Below are positions 38,076 to 47,017 of a stretch of 64,000 nucleotides of DNA, in pieces; the first letter of the stretch is position 1, and each line of letters starts with the position of its first letter. Source of the stretch: Arcticibacterium sp047623945 (GTDB lineage: Bacteria; Bacteroidota; Bacteroidia; Cytophagales; Spirosomataceae); contig JBLHOT010000001.1 of assembly GCA_047623945.1 (NCBI GenBank), positions 51,260 through 115,259 on the forward strand. The letters run 5' to 3'. Under the pieces are notes generated by a model. It saw only the letters and a list, made by a program, of their open reading frames with translations, did not search any database and was not told the origin of the DNA. The translations under genes and the position numbers were made by a program.

Positions 38076-39491
38076 ATGAGCCAGAACACTACTAAAAATG
38101 AGGAGCTTGTAGAGACTACAGGTGGAGAGTTTGAAAGAGAACCTGTTCCTCAATCGAAGCTAAAAAGTTGGAAAAGCTTTTTGGGCATGTATGCAGGTGA
38201 GCATGCTGCAGGAACTGAATTCATGATAGGGCCTTTGTTTTTAACAGCAGGAGTAAGTGCTTTTGACCTTCTTGCAGGGTTACTCCTAGGAAACCTTTTG
38301 GCGGTTTTAAGTTGGCGATACCTAACGGCAAAAATCGCTGTAGAAAACAGGTTAACACTTTACTATCAACTGGAAAAAATCTGTGGTAAAAAATTAGTCA
38401 CCGGCTATAACTTGGCCAATGGAGTTCTGTTCTGTTTTCTTGCAGGAGCTATGATAACGGTTTCCGCCACAGCGGTCGGTATTCCTTTTGATATGGAAAT
38501 GCCAAAACTAACCGATACCACACCAAATGGAATGACATGGGTCATTCTTGTGATTATTATTGGTGCGGTAATTTCCTTGGTTGCTTCTAAGGGGTATGAC
38601 ACCGTTTCAAAGGCTGCCAACTGGATGTCTCCCGTCATTGTGCTCGCATTTATTGCTTGTGGGGTTGTGGCACTTATGCAATTGGAAGTTAAGAGTTTTT
38701 CAGACTTTTGGAATATTTGGGGAGAAGGTTCAGAACCCTTTCCGGGGCAAATGAAATATACTTTCTGGCATGTAACCATTTGGTCATGGTTTGCTAATGC
38801 GGCCATGCATATTGGGATGTCCGATTTGTCAGTATTTAGATTTGCGAAAAAAGAAAGTTCTGGATGGACTACTGCCGCGGGTATGTATGTAGGTCACTAT
38901 ATGGCATGGATAGCGGCTGCTTTACTTTATGCGGTTTATGTAAAATCACCAGAGGCACAAGCTTTCTTATCAAACGGCGAAGCTCCACCTGTGGCTCCTG
39001 GTCCTTTGGCTCATAATGCCATCGGCTTCTTTGGTATTATTGCTGTGGTCTTGGCTGGTTGGACTACTGCTAATCCAACGATCTATAGGGCAGGATTGGC
39101 ATTTCAGGCCATCATGCCTAAAGTATCTACATTTTGGGTGACCATTTTAGCAGGTACCGTTGCTACTATTGCTGGTTTGTTTCCGGCCTTCGCAATGAAA
39201 TTATTAGGCTTCGTGGCTCTTTATGGGTTCATATTGGCACCCTTTGGAGCTGTTATCGTATTTGAGCACTTTTTTCATAAGCAGGCTGGAATCGTTAAAA
39301 ATTATGCAGAAGTAGCAGGTATAAAATTCAATAAGGCGGTGTTTTTTGCTTGGGCGATAAGCTTTGGACTATTCTATTTTATATCTATTCAGTATGGCGT
39401 TTTTCTTTCCTTTGTGACTTTGCCTTCTTGGTTACTTTGTGGAGTTTTGTTTCTTGTTTTTAGTAGATATATTCAGAAAAAGAACACTTGA
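38076..39491 (+). CDS. NCS1-like permease, candidate rhamnose or lactate transporter
   Basis: 471 residues, about twelve transmembrane segments. The pattern GTEFMIGPLF early on, the SKGYDTVSKAANW segment and AGWTTANPTIYRAG match the cytosine/purine/allantoin NCS1 family rather than the usual sugar carriers RhaT (DMT) or FucP (MFS). It is the last gene of the rha operon (12 bases after lldD, terminator directly downstream) and the only transporter in the cluster, so uptake of rhamnose or a pathway intermediate is the most economical inference. A nucleobase substrate cannot be excluded. Confidence 0.78.
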   Translation: MSQNTTKNEELVETTGGEFEREPVPQSKLKSWKSFLGMYAGEHAAGTEFMIGPLFLTAGVSAFDLLAGLLLGNLLAVLSWRYLTAKIAVENRLTLYYQLEKICGKKLVTGYNLANGVLFCFLAGAMITVSATAVGIPFDMEMPKLTDTTPNGMTWVILVIIIGAVISLVASKGYDTVSKAANWMSPVIVLAFIACGVVALMQLEVKSFSDFWNIWGEGSEPFPGQMKYTFWHVTIWSWFANAAMHIGMSDLSVFRFAKKESSGWTTAAGMYVGHYMAWIAAALLYAVYVKSPEAQAFLSNGEAPPVAPGPLAHNAIGFFGIIAVVLAGWTTANPTIYRAGLAFQAIMPKVSTFWVTILAGTVATIAGLFPAFAMKLLGFVALYGFILAPFGAVIVFEHFFHKQAGIVKNYAEVAGIKFNKAVFFAWAISFGLFYFISIQYGVFLSFVTLPSWLLCGVLFLVFSRYIQKKNT

Positions 39492-39514
39492 AATCAACTA
39501 AACCTTAGAACAAC

Positions 39515-39553
39515 AAAAAAGGTCACCTCATAAAACATGAAGTGACCTTTTTT
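39515..39553. terminator. Bidirectional terminator after the rha operon
   Basis: A-run plus GGTCAC stem pairing with GTGACC plus T run (39515-39530 with 39537-39553, one mismatch), loop about six bases. It lies between convergent genes ending at 39491 and 39573. Confidence 0.85.
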
Positions 39554-39572
39554 GGTTTTAACCAGCTTGTTA

Positions 39573-40271
39573 TTATCTACTTACATTTTCACGCATTTGG
39601 TTAGAAGGAATTATCAAAAAGTCAACCCTTCTATTTCTATCCTTGTTAAGCCTGCTGTTATTTCTATAATCTGGATATTTTTCACCGTAGCTGTCTACAA
39701 AAAATCTATCTTCTGAAATACCGCAACCGTGCAAATAGTTAGCGGCTACAGCTGCCCTTTTGTAGGCAATTTTATCGTTTTTATCCATACTTCCGTCACT
39801 ATCGGCTCTTCCGGCCACCATGATATAAGTGTCTGGTCTTTTCTGTAGATTAAATGCCAAATGCCTTAAAATGTCTTTTGCGTTGTCATTCAGGGCTATC
39901 TCACTTTTAGCAAAGATGTCTCCTTGATCCAAGGCCACGATAACTCCTTCGCCATACTGTAATACGGAGGCTTGTCCTTCTAGGTTACTAGATAGCTCTT
40001 CAGCTAAAAGAGCCATTTCTTCTGTTAAACGATAATTTACATTGCCATCGCTCGAATATTTTAACACAGAATCTACTAATGGAAATTCACTGATAAAGGC
40101 TTCTGGGCTATATTCTATCGCCTCGGGTATTTGGGCCGTTGCTGTATTTTCTTCCATTTCTATTGCCTCGTCTTGCATTTCATTTGAATCTTCAGAAGTT
40201 TCTTCTGAGGTACAGCTTTGGAAATAGAATGAAGTTGATAGTGCGGTTAAAATTAAAAATGTCTTTTTCAT
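39573..40271 (-). CDS. OmpA-family lipoprotein
   Basis: 232 residues. Lipobox FQSC (Cys20), then an acidic Glu-rich linker and a C-terminal OmpA domain (about 115-225) with MVAGRADSDGS, RAAVAANYL and NKDRNRRVDF, the peptidoglycan-binding signature. It should be anchored in the outer membrane facing the periplasm. It resembles Pal in layout but has an extra domain before OmpA. Its upstream DNA resembles that of the next minus-strand gene, suggesting shared control. Confidence 0.85.
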   Translation of the reverse strand: MKKTFLILTALSTSFYFQSCTSEETSEDSNEMQDEAIEMEENTATAQIPEAIEYSPEAFISEFPLVDSVLKYSSDGNVNYRLTEEMALLAEELSSNLEGQASVLQYGEGVIVALDQGDIFAKSEIALNDNAKDILRHLAFNLQKRPDTYIMVAGRADSDGSMDKNDKIAYKRAAVAANYLHGCGISEDRFFVDSYGEKYPDYRNNSRLNKDRNRRVDFLIIPSNQMRENVSR

Positions 40272-40296
40272 GATGTCTTATTTGTTTGATTTATAC

Positions 40297-40320
40297 TAGA
40301 AGCACTTAAAAGTGTGTTCC
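40297..40320 (-). promoter_or_regulatory. Candidate ECF-sigma promoter of the OmpA lipoprotein
   Basis: On the minus strand GGAAC is followed after 15 bases by TCTA, 26 bases before the ATG. The same arrangement with TTTTAAG in the spacer recurs before the neighbouring gene. GGAAC/TCTA is a common ECF sigma pattern; which sigma is unknown. Confidence 0.4.
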
Positions 40321-40404
40321 TCTTAATAGGGGTCAAAAAAGTGTAGAAATACTTACACAGTGGCACGCAGTATTGTCCCATTAGTTTCCAAAGTGTTATA
40401 AAAA

Positions 40405-40437
40405 AAAGCCCAACTCTTTTAACTCGAGTTGGGCTTT
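40405..40437 (-). terminator. Rho-independent terminator of the DUF4382 gene
   Basis: Perfect 12-bp stem AAAGCCCAACTC / GAGTTGGGCTTT with a nine-base loop; read on the minus strand it ends in an extended T run (plus-strand As 40401-40407). It lies 26 bases past the gene end at 40463. Confidence 0.85.
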
Positions 40438-40462
40438 GATAAGTGCTAGTCTGTGGAGGCTA

Positions 40463-41407
40463 TCACAGGTTTAAAATACCACCTATTTCTAGTTTTAAAG
40501 ATAAACTGGTTTCTGCACGAGCATTTACACCCACATTGCTTAAGTCTGTAGAGCTGCTGATGTCAAGTAGGGTATTAATACCTAGTCCGCCAGTACTACT
40601 ACTTTCAGGTTTATCGCAGATTATTTCATAATTACCCTCTGGTAAGAATGCCAAGGTGAAGTTTCCTGACGCATCTACCATGGCCGAACTAATAGAATTA
40701 GAATATTTAACTCCACCATTTCCGTTTACCTCACTGCTTTCAGAGAAACTGCCCTTTTTGTATACGTAGACCACTACATTAGATTTGGCTTCAGCATAGT
40801 TGTTGACTTTTCCCTTTATGTTTCCTGTATTATTCTTGTTTTCAGCTCTAACAGCAGATTTTAGCTGGCTGTTGGAAACAAAAGAATAATTTCCTCCGTC
40901 ATTTTTTATTGACTTTCTCAGGTCAAAATCCATTATGATTTCGGTAGTGCCGTTTTCGGCTACTTCAAAATCACTTGGTTTAAGAGAGATTGCCAAATCA
41001 TTCGAACCATTAAGTTCTAGTTTGTCTTTACTTCCGTCTGTTTTAAGAATGTAACAACCCGGCCCAGAATTAGTGGCATCTTGTTCGGCGTTAATTACAA
41101 GATCAATAGTAGAATATGACTTGGCAGCCATTTGAGAATTGCCCAGATTAAGTGAGGTGCCATTTTGCAATTCTAAAAGATTGATAGTCTTTGGCCCTTG
41201 AAAGCCTTCATAGGTTTTACCGTCTACCTTAATTTCAGTAACGGTTACAAAGGCTGCTGATACGCTTGAGTCGTCAATAGGAGCATCTGTAATGCTAAAG
41301 CTAATATTCCCCATGGCCTCGTTTTCAACTCCGGGGCTCATGGAGCTCTCTTCACATCCTAAATTAACGGCTACTAGTCCTAAGGAAAATAACAATAACT
41401 TTTTCAT
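40463..41407 (-). CDS. DUF4382 lipoprotein
   Basis: 314 residues. Lipobox NLGC (Cys18), then a DUF4382 domain (about 33-190: SFSITDAPID start, INLLELQNG, YSTIDLVI), and a carboxypeptidase-regulatory-like Ig domain (about 195-285) with G-N-F-T-L-AFLPEGNYEI. Such two-domain lipoproteins are common in Bacteroidota envelopes with unknown function. Complete and undisturbed. Confidence 0.82.
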   Translation of the reverse strand: MKKLLLFSLGLVAVNLGCEESSMSPGVENEAMGNISFSITDAPIDDSSVSAAFVTVTEIKVDGKTYEGFQGPKTINLLELQNGTSLNLGNSQMAAKSYSTIDLVINAEQDATNSGPGCYILKTDGSKDKLELNGSNDLAISLKPSDFEVAENGTTEIIMDFDLRKSIKNDGGNYSFVSNSQLKSAVRAENKNNTGNIKGKVNNYAEAKSNVVVYVYKKGSFSESSEVNGNGGVKYSNSISSAMVDASGNFTLAFLPEGNYEIICDKPESSSTGGLGINTLLDISSSTDLSNVGVNARAETSLSLKLEIGGILNL

Positions 41408-41431
41408 AAAATATATTTGGTTTGATGTACA

Positions 41432-41457
41432 TAGAAGAGGCCTTAAAACGTCGTTCC
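41432..41457 (-). promoter_or_regulatory. Candidate ECF-sigma promoter of the DUF4382 lipoprotein
   Basis: Minus-strand GGAAC, 17-base spacer containing TTTTAAG, then TCTA, 25 bases before the ATG. It mirrors the element upstream of the OmpA lipoprotein, at the same distance from the start codon. Confidence 0.4.
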
Positions 41458-41769
41458 TCCGCTCTCAGGAAGGTATTGTGTGGACTTTTTTCCTCATAAT
41501 TACTCTTTTGCGTAATGTCTTCCACAAATACGAAAACCTTGAGTATTTCAAGCTTGATTTTTTGTGTTCAGGTTATTGATACGGCTATAATCTGGAGTGA
41601 GTATAATTCAGCTTTGAGGCTTTGATGAGTGTAAAATGAAGACGGTTGACAGGTTTTATTAAATGCAAAGAGGCAGGCATCCAATTGATACCCACCTCTA
41701 ATTTTCATATCCTGCAACACTATCGGTTACGAGTTGTTTTGTTTGCTGAAATTAGCAGATCTTTTACAC
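41458..41769. other. Intergenic region with no gene seen
   Basis: About 310 bases between two minus-strand genes. Short open frames (for example 41646-41852 plus) have no family features and run into the sulfatase gene antisense. No clear hairpin terminator for the sulfatase was found. Confidence 0.5.
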
Positions 41770-43281
41770 TCAAATACTCATATGATCCAAGTCTAGCTCG
41801 TCATTATAAAGGGCTTGAAGTTTTTGAAAAGCTTCAAATAATGACTTTTTAGTCTCTGAATATTCGTCCATCTTAGACAAGTCTTTTAGTTCAAGAGGAT
41901 CATTATTCATGTCGAAAAGTAGAGTCTCGTTAATTTTTGGGTACATAATTAATTTGAAACCATCTTTTCTAATCATACGCTGCACATCTAAGTATGCACC
42001 GTAAACCCCATTAAGTTTAGGAGCACTTTCTGGATTATTGATATGGGAAAGAAGACTATTAAACTCTACAAAGTCTGGCTTAGAAACACCACCAATCTCT
42101 AAGCTCGTTGGCATCAAATCTTGAAGGTATACATCCGTATCAATGATTTTTCCTGCAGGAATGTTTGGTCCAGAGACTAAAAGAGGAACACGCATGCTAT
42201 GGTCGTACATGTTTTGCTTGCCTAATAGACCATGTTTTCCGACGGCCAAGCCATGGTCCGCAGTCATAAAGATGTAGGTATTATCTAATAGACCTTCTTT
42301 TTCTAGTTTATCCATAATGCCACCTATTTGTGAATCTAAATGAGAAATCAGGGCGTAATACTCTTTAATATGCGTTTTAACTGCGAGTTCTGTTCTAGGA
42401 AAAGGCCCTAATGCTTCATCTCTTAGTTTTGGTCCAAGTCCTACGCCATCATAAAAAGGGTAATCAGGCATATAGCTTTCAGGGACTTGTCTATCTTCCA
42501 AAGGATACATGTCCTGATATTTTTGAGGAGCCTGTCTAGGGTCATGTGGAGCATTAAATGCAACATACATGAAGAAAGGATTTGTTTTTTGTTTGGCGGC
42601 GTCAATGAAATCAATGGCATCATCTTTTAAGACTTCGCTCCAGTGTTTTCCACCTTCCCAGTAACCTCCTTTACTAGTATCAGTTGGAGACCAGGTGTTG
42701 TCATCCATACTTAGAGGTCTGTTGTAGCCATTGGGCATAAGCCTCAAAAGCGTCTTAGCATCTAAACTCTTTTCGGCATTGAGTTTTTCTCCGACTTTAG
42801 CATTCCTCCAAGCGTCTCTTGGCATTCCTGGTCGCATATGCACAGTATGTTGAAAAAGGTCTTGGCCTGGTATGTCTATATGCCATTTACCACTGGCATA
42901 AGTGTCATAACCCCCAGCTTCTAAGAGTTTGGGCCAAGATTCGGCAATAGATGCAGAATCTTTTTGCTGCCATTTAACTCGATGCTTGTTGGCATTCCAG
43001 ACCGTCATTCCCGAAGCTATCATGGAACGAGAGGCGGTGCATACCGCACCACTCCAAGAACCCATATTATAGGCATGACTAAATGTGGTGCCACGCTGAA
43101 ATAACTTATCTAAGTGGGGTGTTTTTATCTGACTATTTCCCAAATGTTGAATGGCGTCGTAGGTTTGATCGTCTGTAAAAAGAAACAGAATGTTCGGTTT
43201 ACTTTCCTGTTGTTGGTTAGGTTGGCATGAAAAAACAAGAAGAGAAAATACAGCCCAAAGGACTTTTTGCTTGGTCATCAT
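41770..43281 (-). CDS. Type I sulfatase lipoprotein
   Basis: 503 residues with lipobox VFSC (Cys19). FTDDQTYDA at 35-43 gives metal ligands; the formylglycine motif is C81-T-A-S-R85, preceded by an unusual SWSGAV segment. GKWHIDIPG, AFNAPHDPRQAP and TADHGLAVGKHG complete the active site. Substrate unknown. It is divergent from the sulfatase/fucose-type operon at 43616 with about 330 bases between, so probably co-regulated with it. Confidence 0.87.
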   Translation of the reverse strand: MMTKQKVLWAVFSLLVFSCQPNQQQESKPNILFLFTDDQTYDAIQHLGNSQIKTPHLDKLFQRGTTFSHAYNMGSWSGAVCTASRSMIASGMTVWNANKHRVKWQQKDSASIAESWPKLLEAGGYDTYASGKWHIDIPGQDLFQHTVHMRPGMPRDAWRNAKVGEKLNAEKSLDAKTLLRLMPNGYNRPLSMDDNTWSPTDTSKGGYWEGGKHWSEVLKDDAIDFIDAAKQKTNPFFMYVAFNAPHDPRQAPQKYQDMYPLEDRQVPESYMPDYPFYDGVGLGPKLRDEALGPFPRTELAVKTHIKEYYALISHLDSQIGGIMDKLEKEGLLDNTYIFMTADHGLAVGKHGLLGKQNMYDHSMRVPLLVSGPNIPAGKIIDTDVYLQDLMPTSLEIGGVSKPDFVEFNSLLSHINNPESAPKLNGVYGAYLDVQRMIRKDGFKLIMYPKINETLLFDMNNDPLELKDLSKMDEYSETKKSLFEAFQKLQALYNDELDLDHMSI

Positions 43282-43615
43282 TTTTTGATTGAATAATTAT
43301 GAGGCAGACTTAATTTTTATCTGCTGGGGTAAAATGTTAATGTAAATTAATCTTTCGTTTTTAAAGAACAAACATCCTTCGGCCCGCCTTGCCGATTTAG
43401 TATTAATTATTGCCAATTATAGAAAAGGAAATACACTATGATGGTTATAATTTGCAGAAATATTATAGCATATTGTTGGTATAATTTTATTCACTTCAAA
43501 TGAAAGATTCTGTTGTAATACAATTTTGTAGTATTTCCAATCAGTTTCAACATTTCAATAAATGAACTATAATTAAGTATTGTCAAATCATTGAGTGACA
43601 TTCAAAAACAAAAAC
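43282..43615. other. Divergent intergenic region between two sulfatase genes
   Basis: About 330 bases, AT-rich, no gene. It should contain both promoters. No clean consensus pair or palindromic operator stands out by eye. Confidence 0.45.
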
Positions 43616-45199
43616 ATGATAAAACAACTCAAACTCTCCCTTTTTTGCTTGATTTTGGTTCCTTCCCTAGCGTTTTCACAAAAGAAGCCTAACATCATTT
43701 TTATAATGAGTGACGATCATACCTCTCAAGCCGTTGGAATTTATGGTGGAGCCTTAGCAGGATTAAATCCGACCCCCAATTTGGACAGCTTTGGCGAAGA
43801 GGGAATTGTCTTTGAAAATGCTTTTTGCACTAATTCTATTTGTACACCCAGCAGGGCAAATATCATGACTGGGCAATACAGTCAAACCAATGGTGTGCTA
43901 GACCTAGATGGAAATCTTCCGGCAGAAAGGCAGTTCTTACCCATCGAAATGAAAAAACTGGGTTATCAAACAGCCATGATAGGAAAATGGCATCTGAAAA
44001 ATGAGCCTGCCGCTTACGATTATTATAACGTCCTTCCTGGCCAGGGCCTTTATTTTGACCCTAAATTTAGAGATAAGGCTGCAGGTGAGTGGCCAAATAA
44101 TTTGGTTCAGCACACGGGTTATGTGTCAGATTTGATTATAGATATAACATTGGAGTATCTAGATAAAAGAGATAAGGATAAGCCCTTCTTTTTAATGCAT
44201 CATCATAAAGCACCACATGATGATTTTGAGTACCCAGCTAGATACGACGACTATTTGGCCGACATTGACATTCCAGAACCAGTAAGTTTATACGCCCAGC
44301 CATTTTTTGGTTCTGAAGCTACTTTAGGCAGAAATGGTTCTTTGAGAGATAGAATTGGCAGTTCTGTGTCATCTAGACATCCATATAGGAGCTATGCTCA
44401 TCAATACGGTTTGGATGATGTGGCAGACGAAAATGAGAGAACGCATCTGGCCTTTCAGGAATATACCAAAAGATATTTGAGATGTGTAAAAGGTGTAGAT
44501 GATAATTTAGGGAGACTTTTTGACTATTTGAAGAAAAACGACCTTTGGGACAATACCATTATTGTTTATACAAGCGACCAAGGAATGATGTTAGGAGAGC
44601 ATGATTATATGGACAAAAGATGGATGTATGAAGAGTCTATGAGAATGCCTTTTATTATGCGATATCCATCTAAGATAGCAGCAGGTTCTAGGACAAAGGC
44701 AATTGTAAACAATACGGATTATGCACCTACATTATTAGAATTAGCTGGAGGAAAGGTGCCAACTTACATGCAAGGCGAAAGCTTTGCAAGGGTATTAGAA
44801 AACCCTTCTGAGAAATTTCATGAGGCCACCTATTATAGATATTGGATGCATTTAACTCATCATGATGTACCTTCTCATTTCGGTGTGCGAACAGAAAAAT
44901 CAAAGCTCATATTTTATTATGGCGAACATTATAACACTGATTTGTATGGTAAAAACACACATACGTGGATAAAGGATCCAAGCAATACATATCACTTTGA
45001 ACCTACTCCTGCCGCTTGGGAATTCTATGATTTAAGCTTGGACCCAAAAGAATTAGTGAATAGGTATAAGGATCCAAGATATAAGGATCAAATTACAAGA
45101 CTCAAAAAAGAGATAATTTCGCAAAGAGAACGCTATAATGAAACCGATGCTGATTATGCAAATATTCAATTGGTAATAGACAGACATTGGAACGACTGA
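43616..45199 (+). CDS. Type I sulfatase, secreted
   Basis: 527 residues from the ATG at 43616, which gives a signal peptide ending AFSQ; a GTG at 43595 would only add seven residues. MSDDHTSQ at 31-38 and C76-T-P-S-R80 are intact, with GKWHLKNEP, HHHKAPHDDF and TSDQGMMLGEHDYMDKRW. It keeps all metal and sulfate-binding residues I can recognise. First gene of a tight plus-strand operon (3-base gap to the mutarotase), which ties its action to release of a deoxyhexose. Confidence 0.87.
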   Translation: MIKQLKLSLFCLILVPSLAFSQKKPNIIFIMSDDHTSQAVGIYGGALAGLNPTPNLDSFGEEGIVFENAFCTNSICTPSRANIMTGQYSQTNGVLDLDGNLPAERQFLPIEMKKLGYQTAMIGKWHLKNEPAAYDYYNVLPGQGLYFDPKFRDKAAGEWPNNLVQHTGYVSDLIIDITLEYLDKRDKDKPFFLMHHHKAPHDDFEYPARYDDYLADIDIPEPVSLYAQPFFGSEATLGRNGSLRDRIGSSVSSRHPYRSYAHQYGLDDVADENERTHLAFQEYTKRYLRCVKGVDDNLGRLFDYLKKNDLWDNTIIVYTSDQGMMLGEHDYMDKRWMYEESMRMPFIMRYPSKIAAGSRTKAIVNNTDYAPTLLELAGGKVPTYMQGESFARVLENPSEKFHEATYYRYWMHLTHHDVPSHFGVRTEKSKLIFYYGEHYNTDLYGKNTHTWIKDPSNTYHFEPTPAAWEFYDLSLDPKELVNRYKDPRYKDQITRLKKEIISQRERYNETDADYANIQLVIDRHWND

Positions 45200-45202
45200 T
45201 AT

Positions 45203-45541
45203 ATGAAAAAATACTGTTTAGCCTTAGATTTAATCGAAAACGATGCTCTAATAGAAAAGTATAAGTGGCATCATAAACCTGAAAATCAATGGCCAGAAAT
45301 CAATCAAAGCATAAAGGATGCGGGGGTAACCAATATGGAAATCTACCTCTTCGGCAATAGGATGTTTATGATCATGGAGGTCAATGATGCCTTTTCCTTT
45401 GAAAAAATGGAGCAGATAAATAAGGGAGCAAAACCCGTGGAGTGGGAGGGCCTAATGTGGGGCTTTCAAAAGCCAATTCCTGGCTGTAAGCCTGGTGAGA
45501 AGTGGGTACAAATGGAGCAAATCTTTAAACTTCCTCATTAG
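45203..45541 (+). CDS. DUF718 / RhaM-family deoxyhexose mutarotase (L-fucose or L-rhamnose)
   Basis: 112 residues, one RhaM-fold dimeric alpha-beta barrel domain. Tyr20 and His24 match the Y18/H22 pair of E. coli RhaM, and the NMEIYLFGNRMFM strand is typical. It interconverts anomers of a 6-deoxyhexose so that the next enzyme gets its preferred form. It lies between two sulfatases and next to a UxaA-family dehydratase, as in the fucose locus of Campylobacter jejuni, where a DUF718 protein and UxaA occur together. I therefore lean to L-fucose; L-rhamnose is the alternative because a rha operon is nearby. Confidence 0.82.
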   Translation: MKKYCLALDLIENDALIEKYKWHHKPENQWPEINQSIKDAGVTNMEIYLFGNRMFMIMEVNDAFSFEKMEQINKGAKPVEWEGLMWGFQKPIPGCKPGEKWVQMEQIFKLPH

Positions 45542-47008
45542 TTGCTAAAGTCTACCATTTCAAATTTGCCTAAATACCCCTTTTTACTTTGTCTGTTAGT
45601 TCTTTTAGGATGCAAAGAGGCTGATGAAGAGGTCTCCGTAGGAAAGCCGAATATCGTTTTTATCCTTGTGGATGACTTGAGTAAGGAATGGGTAAGTCAT
45701 TATGGGGCAGAGGATATTAAAACGCCGAATATTGATAAATTGGCAGAAGGCGGCCTGACCTTCCATAATTTTTATAGCATGCCGCAATGTACTCCTACAC
45801 GTTTGTCATTTTTAACCGCCGAATACCCTTTTAGTCATGGCTGGGTAAATCATTGGGACGTACCCAGATGGGGTGGAGGTGCTCATTTTGATGAGAAACT
45901 TAATCCTACTATGCTGCCCAAAATAAAGGAGGCTGGATATAAAACGGCCATCGCAGGAAAGTGGCAAATAGACGACTTTAGGGTAGAACCAGACGCTCTG
46001 ACTAAAATTGGTTTTGATGCATTTTGTATGTGGACGGGATGGGAGGGAGGTACTCCAGCTAGCGGAGAGAGGTATCAAAACCCCTATATTTATTCAAATA
46101 CTTCTGCTAGCCATACCTATTCTGATGGATTTGGTCCAGATATTTTCACCAAGTTTATTGTTGACTTTATTGAGGAAAGTAAGGATGATCCGTTTTTTGT
46201 TTACTATCCTATGGTGCTTACTCATACCCCATTTGTTGATACTCCAGAAGAGGCTTCGTCTGATGATTTAGGGAAACATAAAGCCATGGTGAGGTATACA
46301 GATAAAATTACTGGCCAAATAGTTAGGGCCTTAGAAAAAGCTGGAGTTAGAGACAATACCATCATCGTCTGGACTACAGACAATGGCACTACAAGTCAGG
46401 TATCAGGCAGTCTAAATGGCAGAATGGTACGAGGTGGAAAAGGTACTACTCAAGAGTCTGGAATAAACCAACCATTTATAGTGAATTGGCCTGGCCATAT
46501 TAAGCCTGGTCTGGAGACCGACGCCCTGATAGATATCACAGATTTGCTGCCGACCTTTGTGGACTTGGTAAACCCAACTACATTGCCAGAACCATCAGCT
46601 TTTGGAGGTAAATCATTTAAAAATTTAATAACGGGAAAGTCAGATGATTCTGAGAGGTCTTGGATTTTAGGTATGGGTGGAAAAAACAATGCTCGGCTAA
46701 CGAATCGGGGAGTAGAAAATCAATATGTTTACAGAGATAGAGTTTTGAGGGATAAACGTTTTAAACTTTGTATTGGCACCAACGGAAGCCCAGAAGGTTT
46801 TTACGACTTAAAAGAAGACCCTTTTGAAGAAAACAACCTAGTAAATAAGGTTGAAGGTATAGCTCAAAAAGAGACTTATGAAAAACTTATGGCAGTAGTG
46901 GGGCAGTTTCCCAAAGAAGATAACGAACCTAAATATGAGCCTAATTCGGTTCAAGACTGGGACGTGGCCATTACGGCCGAAAGCAAGAAATGGAAAAAGG
47001 ATTATTAA
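45542..47008 (+). CDS. Type I sulfatase lipoprotein (TTG start)
   Basis: 488 residues. The start is a TTG directly after the mutarotase stop codon; no ATG precedes the lipobox LLGC (Cys24), so TTG with translational coupling is the best reading. LVDDLSKEW at 42-50 and the formylglycine motif C83-T-P-T-R87 (Thr instead of Ser, allowed by the C-x-P/A-x-R rule) are intact. GKWQIDDF replaces GKWH, so the usual His is Gln here, and YYPMVLTHTPFV and TTDNGTTSQ follow. Substrate unknown; the Gln change may tune specificity. Confidence 0.84.
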   Translation: MLKSTISNLPKYPFLLCLLVLLGCKEADEEVSVGKPNIVFILVDDLSKEWVSHYGAEDIKTPNIDKLAEGGLTFHNFYSMPQCTPTRLSFLTAEYPFSHGWVNHWDVPRWGGGAHFDEKLNPTMLPKIKEAGYKTAIAGKWQIDDFRVEPDALTKIGFDAFCMWTGWEGGTPASGERYQNPYIYSNTSASHTYSDGFGPDIFTKFIVDFIEESKDDPFFVYYPMVLTHTPFVDTPEEASSDDLGKHKAMVRYTDKITGQIVRALEKAGVRDNTIIVWTTDNGTTSQVSGSLNGRMVRGGKGTTQESGINQPFIVNWPGHIKPGLETDALIDITDLLPTFVDLVNPTTLPEPSAFGGKSFKNLITGKSDDSERSWILGMGGKNNARLTNRGVENQYVYRDRVLRDKRFKLCIGTNGSPEGFYDLKEDPFEENNLVNKVEGIAQKETYEKLMAVVGQFPKEDNEPKYEPNSVQDWDVAITAESKKWKKDY

Positions 47009-47017
47009 AATAAAAGC

